DNA of 64,000 nucleotides from Beroe forskalii (lineage: Eukaryota; Ctenophora; Nuda; Beroida; Beroidae): assembly GCA_011033025.1 (NCBI GenBank), contig WFMF01000043.1:744001-808000 (forward strand), given 5' to 3'. Below the pieces are notes generated by a model. It made no database searches. It was given only the letters and a program-made list of their open reading frames with translations, and was not told the DNA's origin. The translations under genes and the position numbers were made by a program. Positions 22,124 to 33,040 of this stretch are shown in pieces (the stretch's first letter is position 1; the number at the start of each line of letters is the position of its first letter).

Positions 22124-23437
22124 TTACTTGATCTCACACTTCCTCATGGAGGGCGCCGTGACCCCCTTGCCATTGATCTTCCACTGCACGCCCTTGTACA
22201 TCGCATACCCATCCTCAGACACCAGGAAATCTGGCTGAATAGCTTCGAATATCTGGAGAGCATGGAAATGATAAAATATGCCACGTAACTGTGGAGGGTG
22301 ACTGATGATACTTCCGATTACTTTTCAAAGCCCTTTGTGGTACCGGGAGTCAAGCGGTTTTAATCAATCAATTATTGCATTTGGTAGTGCAATTTACAAC
22401 TAAAATGTTTGATTAAACTCCTACTTCCGAGTTCTGATTGATCAAACGTATTAAATCTAAATTAAAAAGGTTATTTTCATTTGACTGCCAAGGAATTTTG
22501 ATATTATCTTGATTTCATCATGAAATGAGGTATGAGATATTGCTGACCTTTTTCTTGGGGTTGAGCTGAGAGTCGGGAGTTCCAGGATACCCCTCTACTG
22601 TGACCACATCGCCTGGTTTGGAGTCAGGGGTGGGACCAGGATCTCACAGTTGTCCGGACTACTGGCACACATCACCATGCCGTACGAGAAGATACCTGCG
22701 TGTTGTCAGAAGTCGGAATTCAAGAATTTCTAGAAGTTCCAGATCTAGCAGTGATGGAAAGTTTGAAGTCACAGAGTTTGTGGTGTTGCCGAGTCACATA
22801 CTATTGTCAAGTCACAACAAACACTGGTTTCACGTCACAGCAAATACTGGTGTCAATTCACAACAAATACTGGTGTCAACTGTCACAACAAATACTGGTG
22901 TCAAGTCACAGCAAATACTGGTGTCAAGTCACAACAAATACTGGTGTCAAGTCACAGCAAATACTGGTGTCAAGTCACAACAAATACTGGTGTCAAGTAA
23001 CAGCAAATACTGGTGTCAAGTCACAGCAAATACTGGTGTCAAGTCACAGCAAATACTGGTGTCAAGTCACAACAAATACTGGTGTCAAGTAACAGCAAAT
23101 ACTGGTGTCAAGTCACAGCAAATACTGGTGTCAAGTCACAACAAATACTGGTGTCAAGTCACAGCAAATACTGGTGTCAAGTCACTAAAAATACTGGTGT
23201 CGAGAAGTCAGAATTCAAGAATAGCAACACGCATCTATGAAAGTAGTTGTGCTGTAAGAGCCATCACCTCTCATTTTGGCAGGTTTTAGGTTGCACATGA
23301 CGACACAGGGTCGCTGCTGCATTTCCTCCAGAGAGTAGTTCTTGACCAGACCACTGAGAATCTGCCGGGGTTCTGCCTCCCCGCAGTCTATCGTTTCAAC
23401 GTAGAGACCATCAGCCTCAGGGTGATTAGTGGCGGAC
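22124..23437 (-). CDS. AIMP1: AIMP1 / EMAP-II, exons 4-6 (C-terminal tRNA-binding domain)
   Basis: AIMP1 is a scaffold of the multi-aminoacyl-tRNA synthetase complex; its C-terminal EMAP-II domain is an OB-fold that binds tRNA. Exon 4 (23268-23437) encodes [20 protein letters not shown] and [10 protein letters not shown]. Exon 5 (22548-22695) encodes [18 protein letters not shown] and LNPKKK. Exon 6 (22124-22252) encodes [20 protein letters not shown], then [10 protein letters not shown], to a TAA. These follow the human protein almost motif for motif. Junctions are canonical: CCAG before exon 4, AGAG|GTGATG to CGCAG|GT, AAAAAG|GTCAGC to CTCCAG|ATA. Exon 5 is one base short: after EILVPP a run of four C (22627-22630 on the plus strand) needs a fifth to keep frame. 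Exons 1-3 lie at 59039-60158, across a ~35.6-kb intron. YARS C-terminal domain is the main alternative; KPAKMRG and IQPD favour AIMP1. Confidence 0.88.
22796..23203. repeat. 23-bp minisatellite in an AIMP1 intron
   Basis: About 17 head-to-tail copies of a 23-bp unit, AAATACTGGTGTCAAGTCAC plus ARC, with alternating A/G and some T-for-A variants. It lies wholly in the intron between exons 4 and 5 (22696-23267). Open frames through it only reflect the absence of stops in the unit. Confidence 0.9.
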
Positions 23438-24854
23438 CTGGAAGGGTGAGAGAGGTCAGGAAGAGGGATTGGGGATAACACATGTGTATGGTGGCTCAAA
23501 CCCGCCACCAGAAAAAAATGAAAATTTTTTTCAAATTTTAAAAAAAAATTTAAAAAAATATTTTTTTTAATTTTAAATTTTGTTTTAATACTCTAGTAGC
23601 TGGCCCAAGATGAGTATGCATATGCTCTTTTAGGCAGTTTCTCAACAGGATATGTTAGTTTGATGCCTAAGAAAGCACCCTGGGGTACTGCCGCATGTCG
23701 GAAGTGGTAGGATCACTCCGAAAATGACCACGCCCTTTTTTGCTTGTCGCGACCATGGGAAAATTTTTGAAACCCCATTCTTTCTCTAATATAGCCATGT
23801 TGGGTATCAAAATAGGGGTTTTCGAGGACGCTGAATCGATTCCATGCATTATTTAATGCCTCAGCTATACCGTTTTTGAGATATCTTCAAAAAACCATAT
23901 CTTCGATGGGCGTGTGTATGAAAAATGATTATGAAATGAAAAAAGATACTATTTTCCACCATGTGGTCAAGTAGATAATCAAAATAGGGCTTATCTTGGT
24001 CACTGAGTCGATTCCGGGTGTTACTGAAGTCCTCAGAAACTTGTTTGATACGAAAAAGTCAAAAATACACTTTTTCATGGTGTATGAAAGTATGAGAAAT
24101 TATGTTCTCCGACATTAAAAAGTCCAATGCATTCCATTACTACAGTTGTTGAATGTTGAATGTATCAAGATAGACATAACTGAGGCTACTAAGGTAATAG
24201 GCTTGCCAACCTCCTTGCTGAACCTGCCCGTGGAGCAGGCCAGGTGGCTCCAATGGAAGATGCTGAGAGACGACGTATGTAGCAAGGAGTTTCTCCTTTA
24301 CAGGGGAGATAGGCCACTCCAAGCAATCCAAGAAACTCCAGACAGCTTACCCCAGCTTTAGGTGATCTTCCAGCCCTCCGACAGAGCACTCTTCAACAGG
24401 TGATTGATAAACGAAGCGGGCACAAGACAGCCTTGGGATTGGAAAATCTACTTCTTGTAACCGCACTACCTCAAGAACCTTCACTCTTCAATCCTGTTTC
24501 AAAATTTCTAAAACATACCAGGCTGAGCTCAGGCTTAAAGTTTATATGATGCAGGATACATTCTGATACAGTAATACAGGTTACATGTTGACAGCAGCAT
24601 CACATGCCTAACAGAGATAGAGGAGCAGATGGACACAGGAACTCAGCTGCTTGATTTACAGGCAATCGGAACTTCCTTCTCAAGATAACAAGATCTCTTC
24701 AAAGGGTTAACCCATGTCCACAATGGACAGGAAACCCAGGAAACATAGCAGCCCTATCAGAAGCTGGAATCAACAGGCAGTTTCCAACGGCAGTGGTGAG
24801 TCACCACTGATACAATAGTGAAGGGAAGCACAGCAAAACCACTTTAACGCTACA

Positions 24855-24902
24855 GAGCTCTACTTACAGAGCTCTACTTACAGAGCTCTACGTACAGAGA
24901 TA
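24855..24902. repeat. Short tandem repeat ACTTACAGAGCTCT
   Basis: Three to four copies of a 14-15-bp unit containing ACAGAGCTCT in the core of the inverted-repeat element. Confidence 0.7.
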
Positions 24903-26111
24903 ACACTTCATGGTATTTTTTATTATTATTTGAGACGGTAGGCTAACTAAAGCCTCCGTAACGCCCCCAACCCCACGGATCTGGAGGAAATATATGCACT
25001 CTTCATGGTATTACTGGTATAGTATACTGGTAAAGTGTGCAGTTTGGTCGCATGATTCGTTTCTTTCATAGTTTCATCTCAAGACTCTTGAAAAATTGAT
25101 TGATTCTAATCAGTTTTATCCAACTTAGCAGTTGACTTACGAATAGGAGCAAAGTAAACACGAGGACTGTAGAGAGTACAAGCACACCGTTGTTCAGTCC
25201 CAGTCTTCAAGCAGAAATGAAGTAGACAGTCACTAGATATAGGACTCCTTACATTTGGGCTACAGCTAATCTAGCTTGAAGACAGATTAAAAACCAGGAT
25301 GATTAACCTGTAAAACCAGGAGAAAAAAAGATGTACAGTGTACACTGTACATTCTACTGCTGGCAACCTGGCTTTCACTCCTAAAGTGAGTTGTGGTCCT
25401 GCATCATTCCTGGGACAGTTTTCACCACCTCCGTTATCACTTGCAGCTGCAGCCCTTGAGTCTATTCCTCTACCCACCGTAATACTGGGCACCCACCTAC
25501 CCTTTGCTGCTTTTGCTCCAGCACTATCCCGCTTGCAGTCCTGCTTCTCTCACTGCCTCTTTCGTCCACTGCTTCTCTCCCCACCTACTCCTTCTTTTAC
25601 TTGGTTGTCAATTCTTCTTCTTGCATGTTCCATTTTTTTTCTTTTCGTCAGAGGAGGACAGCATCAGATGATCTCTTACTGATAGATCCCGTTCATTCAT
25701 CCTAGGAAGGACTTAAAACAAAATCATTCAGGCGTATTATTTCCCCCTTTGCGGCTTGAATTTCGTTTATCAGTGTTAATAATGTACTCTTGAGACTTGA
25801 CTCATTGTTAACTGATAACCCAGCTTTTTGCATCAGGCGTACAATAATTTGCCTTATGGTAGTTATTGGAGAACTTGATATTTTTATAACAGCTCCCAAC
25901 CCCCACCATCTGTCCCGAAATAGTGAAGATAGACAGCAAGCAATAAGGAGCACAGACAAGCATGGAAGAGCGCTTCAGTCAGCAGTCAGGAGGAGAAACG
26001 CTCCAGTCTAGTGTCTACCATCTACAGTCTGAAGTTCACAGGATACTCTCTTTCATCTAAGAAGCGTTATCTTTGCTTTCAGAGGATACCTACCCAGAAA
26101 CACTGTTGTGC

Positions 26112-26202
26112 AATACCACAGAAATAACCAATCAGGAAGTCTATCAATATTGTTAGACTTCCTAATATCATAGACTTCCTGATAGGTCATTCCTGTGGTA
26201 TT
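26112..26202. repeat. Imperfect hairpin
   Basis: AATACCACAGAAATAACCAA followed by TCAGGAAGTCTA (26112-26143) is complementary to 26171-26202 (TAGACTTCCTGATAGG ... CCTGTGGTATT), with a 27-bp loop. The loop contains a further TAGACTTCCT copy. Confidence 0.7.
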
Positions 26203-27075
26203 ACTCGAGTGTTTCTTTTCCTGGTAGTAGATATGGATGACCTGCATTGTCTCCAGATCTACGTCCCAGTACCCTGCAGTTCTCCTCAGTTACTTGCTCT
26301 CTCCTAATCATCTTGATTTGCCACTATCTGCCTAGTGAGTTGCTATGTACCACTCACCATGCCTCTGGTTCTGTTGACTATTCGTTTTTCTCTATTGAGG
26401 TGGACTACCCAAAATTTTTGGAACAAGCGAGTCATTTTCATTCAATAGCTTATCAGCATTCAATATCAAATCATGGAGTACCAAATTACTAAGGTCAAAG
26501 GATCAAGTCTCACTTTCTTTGGTCTCAGAGGCAATGAAAAAGTGTATTTTTGACTTTTTCGTATCAAATAAGTTTCTGAGGACTTCAGTAACACCTGGAA
26601 TCGACTCAGTGACCAAGATAAGCCCTATTTTGATTATCTAGTTGACCACATGGTGGAAAATAGTATCTTTTTTCATTTCATAATCATTTTTCATACGCGC
26701 ACCCATCGAAGATATGGTTTTTTGAAGATATGGTTTTTTGAGGCATTACATAATGCATGGAATCGATTCAGCGTCCTCGAAAACCCCTATTTTGATACCC
26801 AACATGGCTATATTAGAGAAAAAATGGGGTTTCAAAAATTTTCCCACGGTCGCGACAAGCAAAAAAGGGCGTGGTCATTTTCGGAGTGATCCTACCACTT
26901 CCGACATGCGGCAGTACCCCAGGGTGCTTTCTTAGGCATCAAACTAACATATCCTGTTGAGAAACTGCCTAAAAGAGCATATGCATACTCATCTTGGGCC
27001 AGCTACTAGAGTATAAAAAAAATTTTTAAATTTTTTAAAAAAATTTTGAAAAAAAAATTAAAAAATTTAATAACT

Positions 27076-28302
27076 AAAAATCATGGCTCAAACTCGTGGC
27101 GGGCTCAAACCCGCCACGAAAACTGAAACTGAAAATGAAAATCGTTTTTTATTCAAATCACGTACGAACTTTTTGTGCGCCGCGCAAAAATTTTTAAAAT
27201 TAATTTGAAAAACGAAATCGCTTCATCTTGAAACATCATGAAAAACGCGTTTGGCGTTCACGCGTTACGTTAAGTTCATAATGTTGTTAGCAAAATGATA
27301 TGAGCAGCAGCCAAATTCAAGTCCCAACGGCAAAGCTCTCGACCAGTCCATCAACCTTTCCAAGTCGACGCGATGATACCCCTTTCATTCCCACTGGGCC
27401 AGAGCTGGGCTATCTGTAATCCTTCTGTGTCATTCTTCTCAATGGGCGGGGCTGTTGCAGTCACCTTATTTCTCAATTTGCATCACAGGACAGAGCCGCC
27501 TGTTGTTACCCATTGAGACGACGCCTGCCATTCTCCTCAATTATGTAGAATTGAATAGAATGACAGGCGATCAGCAGGCGGCCCAGCCCATTGACTCATT
27601 GAATAGAATGACAGGGGATCCATCCTCTGAGAATGATGTCATGCTACACCAGCCATTGAGGGGAACTACAGGCGGCTCCACCATTTGGAGAATGTGATGA
27701 AGCCCCCGCCCATTGAGAAGAATAAGAGGACAATCAAACTGTTTAGGAGTTTAGTACCTTCAATGGATAGGGCCATCAGTCATTGTTATCAATGGGCGGG
27801 GATGCCTGTCATCCTTCTCAATGGGTGGGCTGCCTGTCATTGATTTACTAAAAATCCTAAGCAGGCGGATTCGTCTCTTATTCTTCTCAATAGGTTGGGC
27901 CGCTTCACATTCCTTCAAATGGGTGGGGCCGCCTGTTATTCCCTCAATAATGGGTAGATCCCTCGTTATTCTATTCAATGGGCTGGGGTGCCTGCTGATT
28001 GCCTGTCATTCTACAAGTACACAATTGAGTAGAAAGGCTGATGGACTGGTCGAGAACTTTACTGTTGGGACGTGAATTTGGCTGCTGCTCATATCATTTT
28101 GCTTACTTATACATTATGAACTTAACGTAACGCGCGAACGCCAAACGCGTTTTTCATGATGTTTCAAGATGAAGAGATTTCGTTTTTCAAATTAATTTTA
28201 AAAATTTTTGCGCGGCGCACAATAAGTTCCTACGTGATTTGAATAAAAAACGATTTTCATTTTCAGTTTTAGTTTTCGTGGCGGGTTTGAGCCATGATTT
28301 TT
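27076..28302. mobile_element. Nested 1.2-kb inverted-repeat element
   Basis: The ends AAAAATCATGGCTCAAAC and GTTTGAGCCATGATTTTT begin inverted arms of about 290 bp, matching between 27083-27375 and 28015-28300 (landmarks TTTTTGCGCGGCGCAC and GATGGACTGGTCGAGA). Between them are irregular repeats of CAATGGGCGGGGCTGCCTGT in both orientations. It uses the same GGCTCAAAC terminus as the host element and sits in that element's A/T-rich right arm. No target duplication could be settled because the flanks are A/T runs. Confidence 0.7.
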
Positions 28303-28509
28303 AATTTAAAAATTTTTTTTAATTTTTTTTTCAATTTGAAAAAAAAATCTAAAAAAATTAAAAAAAAAATTTAAAAAAAATTTAAAATTAAAAAAATTAT
28401 TTTTTTCAATTTTTTTTCAATTTTTTTTCAATTTTTTATTTAATTTTTTTTTAATTTGAAAAAATTTTTCATTTTTTCTGGTGCTGGGTTTGAGCCACCA
28501 TACATGTGT

Positions 28510-29644
28510 GTTATGTGTACACATGGATTGATTGATAAGAACGCGTAAAATACTGTACTTACGATAGAAATTCTATGAAAAGTAAATTGCGCGCACGTTC
28601 ACCCTAAAGTCCGCGTCTTTATCAATCTCTTCATCGATCGAGGGATGCCTGTGCACGCATATGGGCAATCCGAAAAAATAATCAGAGGGCTGAGGCCACA
28701 GGGAAAGGCAGTGGGGTGGGACAGGGTAAGAGGTGAAAGTGAATAAGTAGTCAATAGTTATGGGTAAAAGTGAGGGTCAATGGTTAAAGTTAAATAAAAG
28801 TGAGGTGTAAAGGGCAAAAGTGGGGGTCAATGCTTAAAAGGGGTAAAAGTGAGGGTCGATGGTTAAAGTTAAATAAAAATGGGGTATAAGGGGTAAAAGT
28901 GGGAGAACACTTCCTTGGAAAATCCCATTTCACGTTGATGAGCAGTATTGAGGTTGGTAATGGATGACCACCATCCAATTATAATGATAACAAAGGGCTT
29001 AACATAGACGTTCAATGAATAACTGCGAGAGACTATTCACGTGACACGTTGCGTTATTAAACGAACAAAGGGATTAATAATTAGTTTAATTAACGAAGTG
29101 ATTGCAATAAGCGATCGAGTGGGTTACACAAAAACCAGGATTTGGCTTTGCAGTATAAACCATCCAAGGTTTGCAATTTCGTGTTTGTGTGCAGAGTTTT
29201 CGTTTTAAAATAACGGTTTGAGTGACTTTGTCGTCCTATCTATTTAATTCCAACTAATTCTAGTACAAAGCTTAGTAGTAGTAGTAGGAAATTAGTACTA
29301 TTCCAAATCAGTTCTATTTTTGAAACAATTTAATAGCCAAAAGAACTTTTGAACCGATGGCGATTGTATGGGAAATGGGAAATTCTCCAAAATAGCAATT
29401 TGTATACTTGTAAACTTGTAGTTGCTGTTTTTATGGTGGTACGTTGTAGTTTTCTCTACGATTTTAATTGATCAATCAGGGCACAGATTATCTTAATTTC
29501 ATAAGTATTTTTTGATTCACTGATTTATATATATTCATGGCGTATTGCACAACAACGCTGTGTCCTGCTAATTCCAGCAATGTACGTCACTTAGAACCAT
29601 TTTGTCTGCTAATGTAATGTAACACCAGTTCTCTCCACAGGGTC
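28510..29644. other. Intergenic sequence upstream of the P450
   Basis: A repeat of about 90 bp (GGGTAAAAGTGAGGGTCAATG type) lies at 28755-28905. A minus-strand open stretch at 28573-28689 is preceded by a good acceptor (see findings). CTCTCCACAG immediately before the P450 start could be a splice acceptor for an upstream non-coding exon. Confidence 0.4.
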
Positions 29645-31150
29645 ATGTATTTATCACTGGGTGTCGCACTGATCTTTCCAGTTGCAAGCTATCTGATAAT
29701 CAACTTCCTTCTTTTCCTGCAAAGGCGGAGTTTCCGACACATTCCATCCCTTCCCATACCCTGGAGCTTCCAATGGTTCAAAGGCCACGAGCCCGAGTTT
29801 TCTAGAAGAGTACAGGCGGACAGAAACAAGCACAAGGGTATAGTGATGGGCGAAATGGTACCCGAAGGCAACTCCACAATCAACATCCTCTTCCTGTACA
29901 ACCAAGGCCTGATTCTGGTGACTGATGTGCCCATCATTGCAAAGCTCATGACGGATAGGAAGGTCTACACGAAGAGACCGCTCTTCGGGATCTGGGATTC
30001 CATGGACGGGGTCCGCATTGGTGGGAAATACGGACTCATTGGAGACATCGGAAGCGAGGTGTGGGCAGCCAAGCGACGGGTTGAGGACAAAGCCTTCAGT
30101 AAAGGAGCCCTCAAGGAGACGATGGAGGGAATGATTAGGATAAGCCATAGTTTCATTGATGCCATGCAAAGGAAGGCTGATGCAGGTGAAACTTTTGATA
30201 TGAACGGTCCCCTAACGCTGTCAGCAATGCAGACAATCGCAAAGTGTGGCTTTGAACTGACCGATGAGGTTATAAAGGAACAAACTGATTTGATTCTAGA
30301 TGCTTTAAACGCTGCTAACGTGTGCATGGGACTTAACATGAAGGACCCAGTAGGCTTCAGGATGCCTTGGAAATATAAGCACGAGAAGGCGGAGATGAGG
30401 AAGTATGTGGTGCCAGTACGGGAGTTCATAAAGAGGACATTGACTGCAGACATGGAGAGAGTTAGGAACAAGAACACTATTGTGGCACACCTCATCCGAG
30501 CACACGATGTCTCGGATCAGCTAACTTTGGATGACATAGTGGATGAGTGGGTGATTTTCTTTGCAGCCGGAATGGAAACCACTGCAACCACCATGGCAGG
30601 AGTGGTTTGGCACCTTGTCCGGCATCCTGATGTCTATCAGAAGGTACAGGACGAAGTTGATAGGGTCTACGGTGACAAAGAGGACCTGGAATTTGACGAT
30701 CTGAACCAGTTAGTTTACCTGGAAATGGTTATTAAAGAAAGCCTTAGATTGAAAGGACCAGCACCTGTTGTTGCCAAGCAAATGGCTGATGACATGAGTG
30801 TCACAGTTAACGATTGGTACTTCCCAAAGGATTCTAAATTCACCATCCTGGTTCACAAGATACACAGAGATCCTTTGTACTGGGATGATCCCCTCAAATT
30901 TAACCCAGAAAGATTCGCTCCTGGAAAGCAAATAACCCCCTTTTCTTACATGCCCTTCTCTGCTGGTCAAAGAAACTGTGTTGGTAGACATTTTGCCATG
31001 GTAGAAATGAAAGTATTACTATCACAGCTGGTTAGAAACTTTGTTGTTACCAATGGCAGACCTAGCGAAACTGACCTGATTTTGACTGGGGATTTTACTC
31101 AATATCCAATGGGAGGTATCTATGTGAACATTCGCAATAGGAACGTATGA
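29645..31150 (+). CDS. Cytochrome P450, CYP46-like, intronless
   Basis: A 501-residue microsomal-type P450 monooxygenase with every family hallmark. These are an N-terminal membrane anchor and proline hinge (RHIPSLPIPWSF), the I-helix oxygen-activation motif FFAAGMETTATTM near residue 307, the ExxR motif KESLRL at about 365-368, FNPERFAPGK, and the heme loop FSAGQRNCVGRHFA with the axial cysteine near 445. The overall pattern is closest to CYP46A1 (cholesterol 24-hydroxylase)/clan 4-type enzymes, so a sterol or other lipid substrate is plausible but not shown. The gene lies on the opposite strand within the giant AIMP1 intron. CTCTCCACAG just before the ATG may be a splice acceptor. The coding region has no intron, stop or shift. 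A broken relative lies at 2245-3180. Redox partner would be cytochrome P450 reductase in the ER. Confidence 0.93.
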   Translation: MYLSLGVALIFPVASYLIINFLLFLQRRSFRHIPSLPIPWSFQWFKGHEPEFSRRVQADRNKHKGIVMGEMVPEGNSTINILFLYNQGLILVTDVPIIAKLMTDRKVYTKRPLFGIWDSMDGVRIGGKYGLIGDIGSEVWAAKRRVEDKAFSKGALKETMEGMIRISHSFIDAMQRKADAGETFDMNGPLTLSAMQTIAKCGFELTDEVIKEQTDLILDALNAANVCMGLNMKDPVGFRMPWKYKHEKAEMRKYVVPVREFIKRTLTADMERVRNKNTIVAHLIRAHDVSDQLTLDDIVDEWVIFFAAGMETTATTMAGVVWHLVRHPDVYQKVQDEVDRVYGDKEDLEFDDLNQLVYLEMVIKESLRLKGPAPVVAKQMADDMSVTVNDWYFPKDSKFTILVHKIHRDPLYWDDPLKFNPERFAPGKQITPFSYMPFSAGQRNCVGRHFAMVEMKVLLSQLVRNFVVTNGRPSETDLILTGDFTQYPMGGIYVNIRNRNV

Positions 31151-31176
31151 ATGCGTTATTGGCAATGACTTCTATT

Positions 31177-31182
31177 ATTAAA
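31177..31182 (+). terminator. Possible polyadenylation signal of the P450
   Basis: ATTAAA, a common variant signal, begins 27 bp after the P450 stop codon. Confidence 0.45.
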
Positions 31183-33040
31183 GTACATTTAAGGTAACAG
31201 AATATAATCTACTATTAATCGAAAGAGGCAGTTCAAGGTAGGAGCCTCCACCCTCCCAGAAAATCTGACATACTGGGAGTTGAAAACCCGCGATTTTTTT
31301 GCAGGGTGGTAGAAAAAAGGTGTCTTCGTATTGCTACATTCTTCTTTTTGCGTAAAGGCTTTAGATTTTCCGTAATTAATGCTCAAAGTTGGACAAAGGG
31401 TCGCGAAAAACAAGATCGAGTTATAGGTTTGATTCACCAGTTGCGCGCGTGGCTATGGATACATGCGCTAGCGCGCAAAACTGCACGTGCATTTTAACGA
31501 ATCTACCATTTCGTTATTGTGTATTTTGGAAACGTTTCCATTGTTGAAATTCATAATTAACGTTCCCAATGGAATTTTCGAGTTTGGTAAAAAGAGTACG
31601 ACTGCAGGAGACAATCAATATTTTAGGGGAGGAGAAAAGGTAAGAGTTGAACATTATGTTCCATAGTGAACATCAGCAATAATTCATTCATGTGAAGATA
31701 TTAATTGTAGTTTCGATGGTTTGCTGCGATAAATCGACGAATGAAAAATTCATATTTTTGAAGCAAGAAGTGGGTTAAAAACAGATAAAATTGCGAACAA
31801 TTTTGATTTCAATGAGCTTGGATTCAAATTTGTTGCCCATCTATTCTCCTAATCTTAACTTTAGATTAAAAAAGATTTTTCTTGAGTTCTTCTTAATTAC
31901 CAACTGTTTGCTCGAGGTTAATATGCAATCGTAATTTTTTTTCATTTATTTTCAAAGCCTATGTGAATATTTCGCAATTTCGTTACGTTGCATTCCCACC
32001 CCCAGTAACAAAAATTGCATCAATGACTTACTTAGTGTTAGATATCACATTTGACACTTCCAAACTTTAAAAAACGCAATTGATCATGTTTCAGTTTCAT
32101 ACGTTTTACAAACATTTGTTTTTGTCAGTAATTTCTATAATTCAATATTTACGAAATCTGCGTTGTGATCCGTGAATTTTGAAAATACTGTGTATGTCCA
32201 TATTTTAAGAAACCAGTTCCTGGTAAGGGCAATTATATGTTACCATTGTGGTACTCTGTAGCCAGCATTGAAATGGTCGGGTGTCCTACATGACTTAGAA
32301 GGCCCAACGGGCCTTCTAGTATGATATAATTTATATATATAATATATTCTGTTACCTTATCAAATGTCTTAATACTTTAATAACAGTAACTTCAAATTCT
32401 GTTTGTCTCCTTTTTTCGAAAATATGAATTATTCATTTGAACTATTGTTCTCTTTATTTTCTGCCAATTGCATTTCAATTCGCAATGAAGGGATTTCCTG
32501 CGAAGAAGGGTCATCTGGGACCTGGGTGAATACTGAATAATTAGATATATTCGTGCTGCACAATTCGCATCTCAAAATAACCTTGAGTGGATAGTTCATT
32601 GATTGTGCTAGTGCTCATTCTATATAATATGTAAGAATGAGTTGAGAGTCCAGATTATCAAACTGTGGCCCAGTGATCAGTGGAATATGTTTGGCTGGGA
32701 ATCTAGGTACTGTAGAAAGTGGCTGCATTATTTTTGGTAAAAACTGGCTGGTTTTTGCAAGCCACGGCTCAATGTGGCAGAAATTTATCCAGTGATTACC
32801 GGTTTCTGCTGGCAAACCGATAGAAGCAACAGCGTTTTTCGATTCATAATGAAGACCCTCTTACGTTTTTAGTATGGTCATCATTAATAATTGAAAAATT
32901 CCGACCAAAGTCAAATATAGACCATGTCGTGGTTACTTTGGGAATGAAATGGCTAGTTTGAAAATGCAGCAGCTTGTATCCAGAATGTAGTGGCTGGGGC
33001 CGCTAGATTGGGAATACCCGCAATAAATCTCTTGCTTCTC
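31183..33040. other. No gene recognised
   Basis: AT-rich. GGCCCAACGGGCCTTCTAG at 32302-32320 matches the edge of the repeat family at 36960-37385 and 44040-44605. The stretch 32690-32990 (GACCAAAGTCAAATATAGACC, TGGCTGGTTT) resembles the nested element at 57735-58296. Confidence 0.45.

Larger units (their letters stand above)
23488..28501. mobile_element. Long inverted-repeat element with a nested relative
   Basis: Left end ATGGTGGCTCAAACCCGCCA, right end GGGTTTGAGCCACCAT. ACATGTGT flanks both sides (23480-23487; 28502-28509), although this sequence is itself nearly palindromic. Inside, 23600-24090 is inverted relative to 26535-27015 (landmarks GTACTGCCGCATGTCGGAAG and CTGGCCCAAGATGAG). A/T-rich tracts lie just inside each end. 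The right arm is interrupted by the element at 27076-28302. The core (24140-26480) has no recognised transposase. Confidence 0.65.

Noticed and set aside
22600-23289. A 229-codon frame with repeated QILVSS/TGVKS segments
   Set aside because: It is the 23-bp minisatellite inside an AIMP1 intron, read on the strand opposite to the gene.
25702-25959. Minus-strand frame with a helical segment (STLLTLINEIQAAKGEI), considered as an AIMP1 coiled-coil exon
   Set aside because: The true N-terminal exons of AIMP1 were found at 59039-60158. This frame has no good splice sites and lies within a transposon core.
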